From Prillingera fragicola (taxonomy: Eukaryota > Basidiomycota > Tremellomycetes > Trichosporonales > Trichosporonaceae), in contig BEDY01000016.1 in NCBI GenBank assembly GCA_002335605.1, positions 124,001 through 188,000 on the forward strand: DNA of 64,000 nt, given 5' to 3'. Position 1 is the first letter of the stretch; each line of letters opens with the position of its first letter. Shown in pieces: positions 34,907-46,000 of this stretch. A program made the translations under genes and the position numbers. The notes below the pieces were generated by a model. It was not told the origin of the DNA and did not search any database. It was given only the letters and a program-made list of their open reading frames with translations.

Positions 34907-36363
34907 GCTCCCAGCGGGGGTCGTGGTCGCGTGAGGGGTAGGGCAAGGTCTTGGCATGTGGCTTGTCGTCGCGGATGGCGTCGATGATCACCTACGACGC
35001 CACTGCACGACTTGCCTAATCCTTGCAACTAGCCCCTGCTCAGGAGGATCGCCCTTGGCACAACTCTGATTCCCTGATACGCAACCCCCCATCCCCCTCT
35101 CCCTAATCACTGCCTGCTCTTGTCTACAGCCACAATAATAATAAGCTCTGCTATAATGTCTCACGTAATAACCTCGTATGCAAAGCCATGACCTGGGAAG
35201 AGGGAGGTTTCAAAGCAACACTTGTCTCACCTGCGTCAAACGACCATCTCCCGCCCTACTAGCGTCGACCAGCCGTGCCGCACAGTGCCGAGAGCCTCCC
35301 CTTCAGCCTCTAACGCACATCATTCCTGGGCGGTCACACAGCCGCCCTTGTCTGGGGATGACGGCGTCGTGAGCGCAGTTCGTCTAGCTCAACTCATCCA
35401 TGCGTGTGGCTAGCACCAGGCACAAGTTTGGAACGCAAGCTCCAACGCAGTGGTGCGAGGCCTCCCAGCCGGCTTGGCTCTCGTAACCCCTCGCCTCCTT
35501 CAGGCTCGCTGAGCCTGGCTCTCGTAAGCACTCCCTCTCACTTGCACTCGCTGGAACAGACCCCGAACACCGGAATCGATGCCCACCTCCATTCCAGTGC
35601 TGCGGTACCCCCTTGACGGCGGATGTATCAGCAAACACTCGCGCTAGGAGACATATCCCATCGTTCACGCTTTGGTCCGCTCGGTCCGACGTCTCAGGAC
35701 CCACAACACGTCATGCGTGTAGTGGCAGCACCGGGAAGAGTGCTGGCCGCGGCCGACCGGCTAAACCCGTCGATCATAGGCGCCAACTGCAGGGGCGCCA
35801 CTGTCCACCGCTGGATCCTGCAATGTACCTTGAACCAGGTCGTCAGGTTCCGGGGGGATGTTCCGTGGCGTTCGTTAGCAGGTAGTCGCCGCGGGAGGTG
35901 TGAGTGACATGCCCTCGTGCGAGTGGAGTGGACGCTGCAGTGGAATGGTTATGGACGGCTGGAGATGTCCGGCCGGCGGTTCGGAGGCCGGTGAGCGTGC
36001 CGCCGGCTTTGCCTCTGCTTTGTTGTTGCAGTTGTTTTGCTTTGTTGTTGGCGTTAGTTCTACTACACAGTCGCTAGACTTCAGTGATGGCCAATGTCTT
36101 TTTCTTGGTCACTGGCTCTGCTAACGCAGATATTCAGCAACTGCTCCACCCCACGTCAATGCCACGGGCGACGCAGGCTCTAACTATGCATTGATCGGTG
36201 CTGTGACGTCTACTAGATCCTCTTGACTTCTTGCTCGGCGCGGGAAATGCCTCGTCCTCCCCCTCCGCCTGCTCCCTCGCCTAGTCGCTGTCCGCTCGCT
36301 CACTCCCTCGCCGCTCACTCGCCGCTCGCTCCCTCACTCACACCCTCACTCACCGCTCGCACA
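34907..36363. other. Long intergenic region without a supported gene
   Basis: About 1.45 kb between the opsin-related gene and the 3' end of the carrier-like gene. The frames present are short and featureless. A low-complexity CTCGCTC/CTCACTC stretch lies at 36275-36360, directly downstream of the carrier-like stop codon on its strand. Confidence 0.5.
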
Positions 36364-37458
36364 CTACCGCACGGCCAAAACCGCGCTGAGGGCAGTCCAC
36401 CACCAACCACGGTAGAGCGTCTTCCAACCCTCCTCCTCGATAATCTTGCGGATACAGTCGACGAATCCGAGGTACGGGTCGGCGGTAGGGCGAAGCCCGA
36501 CGACGTCCTCGTCCGTGCCGGCGAAACGGAGGCCCTCGGGCGCTCCAGCGTCTGGATCCTCGATCGAGACCTCGCCGCCCATGTTGGGCTGGACCGAGAG
36601 CTTGGTCTGCACGACCTCGAGGGGGGCGAGCCACGCGGTCGCGAGCAGCTGGAAGATCATGAACAGCACCAGACGCCCCGCGTGGACGTCCTTGTGCGCC
36701 ATGGAGCCGACGAGGACGTGGCGTGCGCCGCGGGCGACAAAGGTGACGCAGATTGAACGCAGGACGGTCGCGATGAGCAGACCGGGGGTGAGGTACAGCG
36801 ACACGGGGCGCTCGAGCTCGTGCGGCGAGAGGAGGATGCGGAGGGACTCGCGGACATTGTTCGGGAGGCGGTAGGGGGTGATGACTGCGCGGTTCACGAC
36901 AATGGTCATTGGCAGCGAAATGAGTGTCAAAAAGATTGTAAACAGTGTCATGCCCACGGCGCCGCCAGAGGGAACGACAAACGTGCCGTTGGGGCGCTTG
37001 TGCGAGAGGCCGCCGACAAAGATGATTGACGACAGTGAGACGAGCGACAGGAATGCGGCCATGGCGAATGCGCCTGTGACGTTAGCTGCACGTTTCTTTG
37101 GCACAGCCATTTCCCGCAGCCTGCTGCGGCGCAGCTGTGCGTGCGCAGACGGCAAACCCACCTTTGTAAAGGCCATACCAACCCTCCAAGCGCTTGGTAC
37201 GCTTCATCGTGCCAAACAGAGATGTAAGGCGGGGTCCGACGCTGTAGTGTCAGCTCCAAACCCATCTTGACGCATCCGGCTGAGGGCAAGAAGCACGCAC
37301 ACGTTGTCAGTGTCGTCAAAGCCCACGCCGTGGGGGTTGTAGTTTGCACGCAGGCGGATTAGTGATCCTACGAATGGCATGGTCACGGCCACAGACAAGA
37401 GCATGAAGCCCAGCATCATGATCGAGGCCACGATCACGGTCAAGACAATGTTGGCCAT
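36364..37458 (-). CDS. Mitochondrial-carrier-like membrane protein
   Basis: Predicted SLC25-like protein of about 345 residues in three exons. From 37458 it begins MANIVLTVIVASIMMLGFML with a hydrophobic helix, then GSLIRLRANYNPHGVGFDDT. After splicing it continues VGPRLTSLFGTMKRTKRLEG and WYGLYKG (a carrier-style RxExxGLYKG turn). The C-terminal third contains AWLAPLEVVQTKLSVQPN (a Px[DE]xxxxK-like signature) and DPYLGFVDCIRKIIEEEG followed by WKTLYRGWWW, a second carrier-repeat matrix helix and EG motif. The repeats are not as regular as in true metabolite carriers, so this may be an outer-membrane or ER relative of the Ugo1 kind. The introns are 60-90 nt and restore V-GPRL and YKG-AFAM. 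Substrate and organelle are unknown. Upstream (37459-39181) is a long gap shared divergently with the Zn2Cys6 gene. Confidence 0.75.
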
Positions 37459-39181
37459 GGTGGGCGACTGCTTTGAGATGTGGCTGGATGGGAGGGAGTT
37501 GAGGGTGGCTGGGGTTGCCGGTCGTTGGGAGTTGAGTGGCCCCTAGTTGCGACAGGTGGAGAGAGTGTAGGGCTGTAGAGGATGTATGTGAGTAGTAGAT
37601 TGTTGACAAGAACGAGTGGCAAGTAGCAGCAGCAGTGTTGGATGGACGATTACACCATGCCATGACACGCCAACGCGGCGCGAGTACGCACATGGCACCA
37701 GGTCACGTGATTTCCACGCCACCAACCGGCCACCTGGTGCCGGTTGCCGGAAGTAATGACGTCGTTCGGGATTCCCGGGAACATATTATGTAATGACATT
37801 CCACTGTCGGAGAGTGGGTGATGGCACTCGGATCAACGACAACGACGACGACGACGACGACGACAAGCTACCCTCCCCCATGGAATGCACGACGCCAACG
37901 ATGACGGTACTGTACCCCAAGGCCGAGGGCTAGTCTCTGTGGGACGGACTGGGAACGCCACAGTATGCTCCTCACACGATGCCATGGATGCCGAGACCTC
38001 TGCTCAGGGCGGGCTCCAAGGGGACGGTTGTGGACGGATACGAGTCGTAGTCACTTGTAGGATAGAGATGCACGTCGCGCAGCACTGGCGCCAAAACAGA
38101 AGAAGCAGAAAAAGGCAACGAAGAGAAGAAAAAAAAAAGACGGGAAGGAGATGATGACGGGCGGGTGCTGGCAACTGGGTGCGTGTGAGACTACTCGAAC
38201 GCCACCCCGGCCACCTGTGCTTCGATTTCAAGAATAATGACCACCCGGACCAGGATACCCAGGGCCTGGGCTAAGCAGGGTTGTCGTTGCTGCTGCTGCT
38301 GTACGCGCGCTGGTCTCGCAACAACATGTGTACGGTAAAATTAATGCGTCTCTCTTTGTTCAGGGGCGGAATGGACGAGGAACGGTATTGGGGCAGGTCT
38401 GCGGTGGCGGGGAAGAGAAAATCAAAAAGAGGCTTGCTCCCTCCTGGCAGAGGCTGCCGGGCCAGAGGAGCAGCTTGGATGAGCCAAACGACAACACGAG
38501 AGCCAGGGCTGTCGAGCACTGCACAGGGGCCATGGCAGAAGAGAGATAATCTGCCCTTACGGATTGCCAGAGAGGCTTGCATCCCTTTGCCCTTTGCGAG
38601 CGCGACCCGGATCCTGGATCCAACATGCATATGGCTTGGCTTACTCTAGACGACGACGAGCAGCAGCAGCGCAGCAGCACCCACCCACCGCTCGCACAAT
38701 TCAATCCCACCCCGGCCACGCTCTGTCGGCCGGGCTTGCGAGACCGGAGCACGCCTCAACCAAGACGACGGGCTGACGACTCTTTCTTTTGCAATCCTCA
38801 ACTTTGGCTTTATCCTCGTCTTGGTCCACGGCTGCGGTCCCAGATCCCAGGTCCGAGATTGAACAGCGGCCCACCACTACTACTACCACCACTGCTCCCC
38901 CCACCCCACTACCCACTACCCACCCTCCCACTAGCACAGCTAGCGTGTAGACATTTCACTTCTCCTCTTTCTCTGTTATTACTACCACTGCATCTCCACT
39001 CCCAGCCCCACTCTGTCCTTGTTTGGCCACACCTCCATCTCAAAGGCAAGAGGCACTCTTTCGCCTTCTCTCTCTCTCCCCCGTTCGTCTTTGCTCTTCC
39101 CCCTTGTATCCTCGGCGACCTACACCCCTCTCACACTGTATCACCATATCCGTGTTCACTCTGGAGGCCACTCCTGCCAAC
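37459..39181. other. Long divergent intergenic region with a microsatellite
   Basis: About 1.7 kb between the carrier-like gene and the Zn2Cys6 factor. It contains an (ACG)n run at 37842-37864, an A-rich run near 38100-38140 and a CT-rich leader from 38880 to 39180. Frames of 60-200 codons are present but with no recognisable content. A long 5' leader and promoter for the transcription factor is likely. Confidence 0.5.
37842..37864 (+). repeat. (ACG)n microsatellite
   Basis: Roughly seven and a half uninterrupted ACG units in noncoding DNA, preceded by an interrupted ACGACA stretch from 37835. Confidence 0.9.
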
Positions 39182-42013
39182 ATGATGGACGACGACCCTC
39201 ACCGCGTCCTTGCCCGCAACGCAGCATGCCATCAGTGCAGGCGGAGGAAACTGGTCAGTCGTCCCATGCACTAGACGTCAACACGACACGACACTGACAC
39301 TGACAGAAATGCGACGCGATGCGTCCAACCTGCGGCAACTGTCGCAAACCCCGCCAGCGCGGCCCGATAAAGTACGAGCCCCCAGAGCCGTGCACCTGGG
39401 ACGAAGCGCGGGATCCCAGTGCTCGCACGCTGCGTAAACGCGAGAACAAGCAGCGCAAGAGCCTCGGCAGTGGCGGCGGCGGCGGCGGCGGCCCCATGGC
39501 TGGGCCGTCGGGCATGGTGCACCCGTGGGGGATGCATCACGGCGCCGTCGACTCGCCAGACATGATGCGTGAGTTGCGCAACCGTATGTTGTTGCTGACA
39601 GTACCAGCACGGAACGACACGTACGTGCCGGGCCTGCACGTCGAGGTCGACGTGATGGGCAACCAGTACATGCCGACGTTTGGCCTCGACGCGACTGGGA
39701 TGGGAACGCAGGTCTTGACGCCGACGGGTGTCGATCCATCCTGGGGAGCGGCAAAGCCTCCCGTCGCTGGGCCACCACCACCCATGTCGAATGGCTTTGG
39801 ACAGCAGGTTGCTCTCAACACCTTTGGAACGGTGCCAGAGTTTCCACCAGCGGGCTCTGGCGGAGCATACGACATGATCTGGTCAGAGTAAGTGCCCACT
39901 GCTCAGCACCCAAGGTCTGACACTTGCAGCTGGCCATCAGACTTGCCCACCCCGGACGTCGTCCAGCACATTGTGCACGTCTTCTTTGACAGGGTCCCTG
40001 TCAGTCCACGCATGTTCCACAAGTCCACGTTACTCCTCAACTTGTCCAATGATCCTCGCCACCCATTCTTCCCTGTAAGTCGCCATGCCACGACTCGTGA
40101 CTGAACAACAACAGCTGGTCGGCCTTCTCCACGCAATGCTGGCGGTGACTGCCCCCTACCTGGCCCCCGAGAGCCTCGAGTCGCGCAAATACTTTCCCTC
40201 TGGCACCCCAACGAGCGAAACGATCCACCCAGAGCACGACTTTGGGATGCGCTCAATGATGCAGCCTGGGGCATTTGCCGGACTAGTCGGCACCAGTGGC
40301 GACTATGCGTCCGACGACCGCCTGTCCCTCAACCGCTTCCAGTTCTGGCACCGACGCAAAGCGCTCGACGGCGTGTCGGCCGGTCTTCGAAACGGCAAAA
40401 AGATGGTCCAGGGTGTGCAGTGTAGGTCTGGGCTGGGGGAATGTCTGCTGACGGCGCCAGCGCTCACTCTCATTGCGATTTGCGACGCGATGAATGGCAT
40501 GTGGGCTGACTACTGGATGACAACGGGCGCTGCCATGCGCATGGCCGTTCCTATGCACTTGAACCTTACGAGTTGTAAGTCTAGCGTCTCTGGCCTTGCG
40601 CTGACCATCCCCAGCCGTTGTCGCCGACCCGCTCTCTCACAACCCCGGAAAGGTTCTCCCTGATCCCATCTCTGCTGTCGAGCAGGCGGAGCGTGACCGC
40701 ACCTTTTGGATGGTCTACCTGTACGAAAAGCAGGTCGCGACTGGGTGTCTGTGGCCGTCGTCTCTCGTGGAAGAGGAGATTACGGTCGAGCTGCCCGTCG
40801 CCCAGTCAATCTTTGACCGTGGCGAGGACAGCCTGGTCGGAGTGCAGTCTTTGCACTCGCCAGACTTTTACTCGCACCATCCCGACGTGCACCGCGACAG
40901 CTGGGTCATGCTGCTGAAGGCTTACCGCCTGCAGTCGAGTACCAACGCCTTTATCCGCAAATACTCGCGCGGCCACCACACCTACCAGCGCTACTTGTCA
41001 GACCCGGGGTTGAGACACTGCTTGGCGGATATAAACAAGTTCCGCGCAAGCTACCCTCCCAACATGACAAGGCCGATTACCCGCATGGCTGATGGCAGCG
41101 AGACCGTCGACGTCGAGCTGTTCAACGCCTTGACCACTACCCACGCCTGTGTGCTCAACCTCGGCGAGCCTCTGATTACGCACCAGACGTGGTCGGACGA
41201 CGCAGCTAAAATGGTCTTGTCGGCCATTCGCGCCATTCTGTCGCTCATCTATGACATTAGCGCGACGAGCTACGACATTACACTTTTGCCGTCCAACCTG
41301 TCATTCTTCTGGCTGTGCACTTGCCGCTGCCTCGTGCGGTTCAGCACTGCCGCGCGCATGTGCGGCGACACTGCTGCCGTGTCCGTGTTCGAGTCCGAGC
41401 TGCACGCCATTGAACTCGTGATCCACCAGTTTAGCCAGCGTCACCCCGTTGCCAAGCGCCACATTGTGCTGCTTGACATGGCCAAGCGCGCGGCCGAGGA
41501 GCAGTTTGACGAGTTTCTCAAGCTCGACTCGTCGACAGAGTACCTGTTCCAGTCAAAGGTTCAGCGTGCCGGACGGTTCGAGCCAGTGTACGACCCGACA
41601 CCCAAGCGGCCCTCGCTGTCACCCCATGCGTCGCCTGCTGACGGCAAGCCTGTGACTCCGACGGCGCACTCGTCAAACAACAGCTCGTACACGTACCCCT
41701 CGCCTGGCAACCAGGTGCCCGTGCCCGTCATGACAGTAGGGCCCGACGCCGTGCCGATCAGCACGTCTGTCAGTCCGAACAGCAGCGTTGGCGGTCCTCA
41801 CGGCGCACCTCTGCCAACCGTGGGACAAGCTCATTCCGTGCACAACCAGACTCCTGTCGTCCAGCCGCCGCACAACCAGCAGCCTCACAACCAGCATCCA
41901 GTGATGAACCAGCAGCCTCACATCCACGCCCACCAGAGCCAGCGCCACCACCCCTACGGTGGCCCCAACGGACACACCAAGGCGGCGCCAAACCTCGGCA
42001 ACCCGATCATGCC

Positions 42014-42058
<45 letters not shown>

Positions 42059-42200
42059 CCAAATGTGGTCCGGCTACGAGAGTTTCGATATTGCCTCGTA
42101 CTCGTTTGACGTCGAGGCCATGGCCCACCAGGCCCAGCAGGCCAACCCTAATGCGACCTTTGACGGCTCGCTGCTCTCGCTTGCATTCTCCCAGGCCTGA
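39182..42200 (+). CDS. Zn2Cys6 transcription factor with fungal-specific regulatory domain and polyQ tract
   Basis: Nuclear regulator of unknown target. Exon 1 (39182-39253) gives RNAACHQCRRRKL; splicing over 39254-39306 adds KCDAMRPTCGNCRKPRQRG and later EPC, completing six cysteines of the zinc cluster. The last loop is long. A glycine run follows. The middle homology domain runs through PDVVQHIVHVFFDRVPVSPR, LVGLLHAMLAVTAPYLAPES and ERDRTFWMVYLYEKQVATGC. The C-terminal ~200 residues are rich in P, H, Q, N and S, with a (CAG)13 tract at 42015-42053. About six introns are followed. A possible extra 33-nt frame-neutral intron (39568-39600, GTGAGT...CTGACAG) would remove a RELRNRMLLL segment. 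Two adjacent ATGs (39182, 39185) could start translation. No target genes are evident from position, since both flanking gaps are long. Confidence 0.9.
42015..42053 (+). repeat. (CAG)13 tract coding polyglutamine
   Basis: Thirteen pure CAG codons followed by CAA, near the C-terminus of the Zn2Cys6 factor. The purity of the repeat suggests it is prone to length change. Confidence 0.97.
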
Positions 42201-44247
42201 TCCCAGGCCTGAGCACTGCTTGCCCGCAGCGGCCAGCGCTATTACCATGGATCCCTGTTCCCCTTCCTGCTTGTATCACCCTACTACAATACCAATATGC
42301 ATCGGACCGTGTATTTCCTCAAACGAACCCCAAGGCATCGCCCTAGCGCGGCAGTCCTAATCTACGAGTGATTCCTTGGATCCCACCCGTGATAGCTGCT
42401 TGATCCGGCTCGGCCAAGGCACCACCTACAAGCGACAACCGGTTGGCCGCGGCACGTTGCACAAAATGCCCATGGCGCCATCCTGCTGCTGCCTACGCGT
42501 CATGGTCCCGTCATGCTCCCACAAGCTCCGAAACGGCGCCTGAGTGGAAACAGCTCTAGTCACCTAGGCACAGCGGGCGGGGTCGATGAAGTTCCAGGAC
42601 CAGTCGCAGAGAGGCATGCTCCAACTGCTCGCGCAATCGTTGTTGGAAAATCACTGACCACTGTGCCGCACTGGCCGTGGGCCGTTTCTTAGTTTGACAT
42701 GGCTGAAACGAGCCCGAGACCCGCGGGCCGCGGTGACTCTGGCCGCTCCACGACGAGGCGGCGAGGCAGGCGACAGTAAACGCCAACACGAGCGCTACGA
42801 TTGCGTGCGCGATGTGGTTTTTACTTGTGGTTCGCGCCTGCGCCGTCAGAAGACCCACTTCATGTTCCGCTATTCCGCTCGATGCTGCTGTGCGCGGAGT
42901 TGCAAAGACCGAATTCCAGTAGTCGAGCGGCGCGGAACAGGTGCTGCTGCAGGACCTTGTTCCTGTTGGTGACTGTCTCCGGCAGGCACTCGCGGGGTGG
43001 GTTCCGGGACGACCGGTAAATCCTGCTGCTGCAGGTGGATCCCACGCGCTCAGGAAGGTCGATCGAGTAGGGATATGATATGCATGAGTGGTGAAAAAAA
43101 GAAAACAAGTCGTCTCCCGTTGCCACAGGATCACAGGAGTTGTTTCTCCATCTCCTGGCCATTGCGTCCCGCGTCCATGCCACGCAGGGTACCACCGTGG
43201 CCACCATGCAGGCCCGAACAGAACCACGCGCTGTTCCAGCTATTCCCGGTATCAACGGCGAGCTAACGGGCCTGGCTATCGCGGGGATGCCAACTCCTGG
43301 TGCGTCGGGTCGGGACAGCTGCGGTTTGCCGAGCTCATCTCCTGAGGCACCGAGTCGTACGCGTCACTAGTGAGTGCAGGAGGGGGAGTGGGACTGAGGC
43401 TGAATGCCATCCCGATGTTGTGGGTCAAGAGTCGTAATTCAGCCTGAATTCGTCGTCGTCCATGGGTCATGACGAGGCGTTTTCCTCGACGCCGCCGTTC
43501 ATCAGCGTACCTAGCGTACCTGCGATCACAGCGGCGAGCACGCCGGCCATCGCGATCACACGGTCGAGGCGCGGTGCGAACGGCGATCATCTGTGGCGCG
43601 GCGTCGCACATGGCGGGGCGAGGGCTGCCGAGACATCGCAGTTGGAGCAGTTCTGCGCATACACATTGTTTTGGGGATGTACTTTGCCGTGCGAGTGCGA
43701 GTGGACGTAGAACAAGGTCCGAGTAGGTCATTTCCAAGATATCAAGTGCTGTGGTGCTGCCAACTTGCAGCAAGACGTACCCGGGGTGAGCCTAGAGAAT
43801 GACCGCAACAAGAGTGCAGCAACGTGCGTGGATAGGTCAGAAACGTCGCCCGAGAGTCCGAAAAGGACGCCGAGAGTGCTCAGGAGTCTCATGATGACTT
43901 GATGTATGGTGGGCCCCGCAAAGTGACTGACCTCGTCCGTGTCTTCATAACGACAACGGCTACTTGTACGTGTTGCGCTCTTCTTCCTCTTCTTCTTTTT
44001 CTTCTTCTTCTCAGCTGGTTTGCCAAGCTGGCCAATGGAACTCCATGCTCCATGCTGGATCATGGACAGGTGCAGCCTGGTGATGCTCTTCCAGGAAATT
44101 CATCACTGGATATCCGACACGCCTCCACTCGGCCGAAGACGTCTTGGCGGACAGGTCCGAGTGTCGGCAACCCAGTGCCCACATCGACCCATATGAACAC
44201 GTTCTCATCTGTCCAGTCCCATTCTGACACTACACACTCACACTACA
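42201..44247. other. Long intergenic region without a secure gene
   Basis: About 2 kb. Frames on the minus strand at 42556-43227 and 43276-43893 contain isolated hydrophobic stretches, including a signal-peptide-like MRLLSTLGVLFGLSG beginning at 43893, but no exon chain could be closed. A TTC/TCT-rich tract lies at 43978-44013. The right end carries the promoter and a TACACAC-containing leader of the M20 gene. Confidence 0.45.
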
Positions 44248-45930
44248 ATGACATCCGACTCGGTCCCAGGCTGCTTCAACCTGTTCAAGCGCAACCGCGC
44301 TTCCACCACGACGCACCGCTCAGCACTCCTCCCCGTGTCCGAGAAATGGCCGCTCGGTGCCAGCGCTTCGGATGAGTCTACCCCCACCTCCATGACGGCT
44401 CCGCCCGTATCTGCACCGTGTGCGTGCGCCAACTCTCACGCCGCTGAGCGCGTCGTCCCCGCCAAGCACGAGCACTACGAGGTGTGCGGCTGCGCCGAGA
44501 CGAACGGCATGGCGCAGGCCATGGCCGCGCTCGGCGTTGACGCGGGGCGGGAGGACCTGCCGGCCTACGACGATAAGGCTGGGGGCGTGTGGGAGATGTC
44601 CGACGAGGTGGGCTGGCGTGGGTGTGGGAGTGTCGGGCTGACGTCAGGTGCGCGAGGTGATTCGGATCTCCATCGAGAGCTATACCGACAAGCTCACAAA
44701 GTTGTCCCTCTTCATCAGTGACCACCCCGAAGAGGGGTTCAAGGAGTTCAAGGCTCATGACAAGCTCACGGCTTTCCTTGAGGAGGAGGGCTTTGGGGTC
44801 GAGCGCCACTTTGCCGGTCTCGAGACTGCGTTCCGCGCCCACTACACCCATGGCGACGGAGGCCGCACGTTTGCTTTCAACTCGGAGTACGACGCTCTGC
44901 CCGGTATCGGCCATGCGTGTGGGCACAACCTGATTGCCATCGCTGGTGTCGCCGCTACGCTCGGCATGCGTGCGGCGATGAAAAAGTGCAACATTGAGGG
45001 CACGGTGATACTTATCGGTACCCCGGCGGTGAGTCTCATCTACACGCTGTCGCTGACGAACAGGAAGAGGGCGGTATCGGCAAGCAAATCCTGCTCGACA
45101 ACGGCGGCTACAAGTGCGTGGACGCGTGCATGATGATCCACCCCGTGGGCATTGCCGGCATCGAGGGCATTGGCGCCATTGTCCCGACGCTCGCCATTGC
45201 CGAGATTGACGTCGAGTACTTTGGCAGGGTCTCGCACGCCGGCGGCGCACCGTGGGACGGCATCAACGCCCTCGACGCCGTCAACATTGCGTACACGTCC
45301 GTATCAGCGCTGCGCCAGCAGATGCACCCCACGGACCGCGCCCACGGCATAGTCACGCACGGCGGCGACGCGCCCAACATTATCCCCGGCTACACCGCGA
45401 TGCGGTGGTACGTGCGCGCGCAGAGCGCCAAGGGTGTCGACGCTCTCGTCCAGAAGATCCTCGCCTGCTTTGACGCCGCAGCGACAGCCACGGGGTGCAA
45501 GGTCAAGCACAAGGTGTCGGGCCTCATGTACGACCTGCGCAACTGCGTGCCGCTCGCCGACGAGTTTGCCCACGTCATGAACGACCAGTACCGCCTCCCG
45601 ACGACCGTCGCCGTGCACGACTGGAGCTCGGCGGGCGGGTCGACAGACTTTGGAAACGTCACCTACGCCATGCCCGCGTGTCACCCCCACTACGCCGTGC
45701 CGAGCACGCCGGGCAGGTCCAACCACACGGTCGAGTTCCGGAATGCGTGCCGCACAACCGAGGCGCACGCTTATACCCTCAAGTTTGCGGCGGGTATGAG
45801 TGCGACGGGGGCGCGGTTCTTGAGCGACAAGGCGTATGCGAAGAAGGCTGTTGACGCGTGGAAAAAGGATATGGCGACGGGGGGCAAGTTTGTCGACAAG
45901 AGCGGCGTGCCGGGCATGTGCCAAGTTTAG
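44248..45930 (+). CDS. M20 family amidohydrolase (M20D / PM20D2-like)
   Basis: Metal-dependent amide-bond hydrolase, cytosolic. Exons 44248-44607, 44648-45028 and 45064-45930 give 535 residues. The catalytic domain starts near residue 121 (VIRISIESYTDKLTKLS). It shows SDHPEEGFKEFKAHDKL, NSEYDALPGIGHACGHNL (metal-binding His and Asp) and GTPAEEGGIGK (catalytic Glu pair, split by intron 2 and restored). The dimerisation domain begins FGRVSHAGGAPWDGINALDA, and WSSAGGSTDFGNVTYAMPAC gives the last ligands. This fits the PM20D2/AbgB subgroup, which acts on beta-alanyl or p-aminobenzoyl amides. The first 120 residues are an unusual Ser/Thr/Ala tail with cysteine pairs (PCACANSHAAE and VCGCAET) and no homology I can name. 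The gene is convergent with the aminotransferase, 70 bp apart. Confidence 0.9.
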
Positions 45931-46000
45931 CAGGGTTAGTTGTAGTCAAAAGCGCTCGTGGGAGTGCAGAAGAATAAGTTATTGTCCATGCTGTTCTACT

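Noticed and set aside
42556..43227. 223-codon minus-strand frame downstream of the Zn2Cys6 gene
   Set aside because: Composition is erratic, there is one isolated hydrophobic stretch, and no family motif or supporting splice structure.
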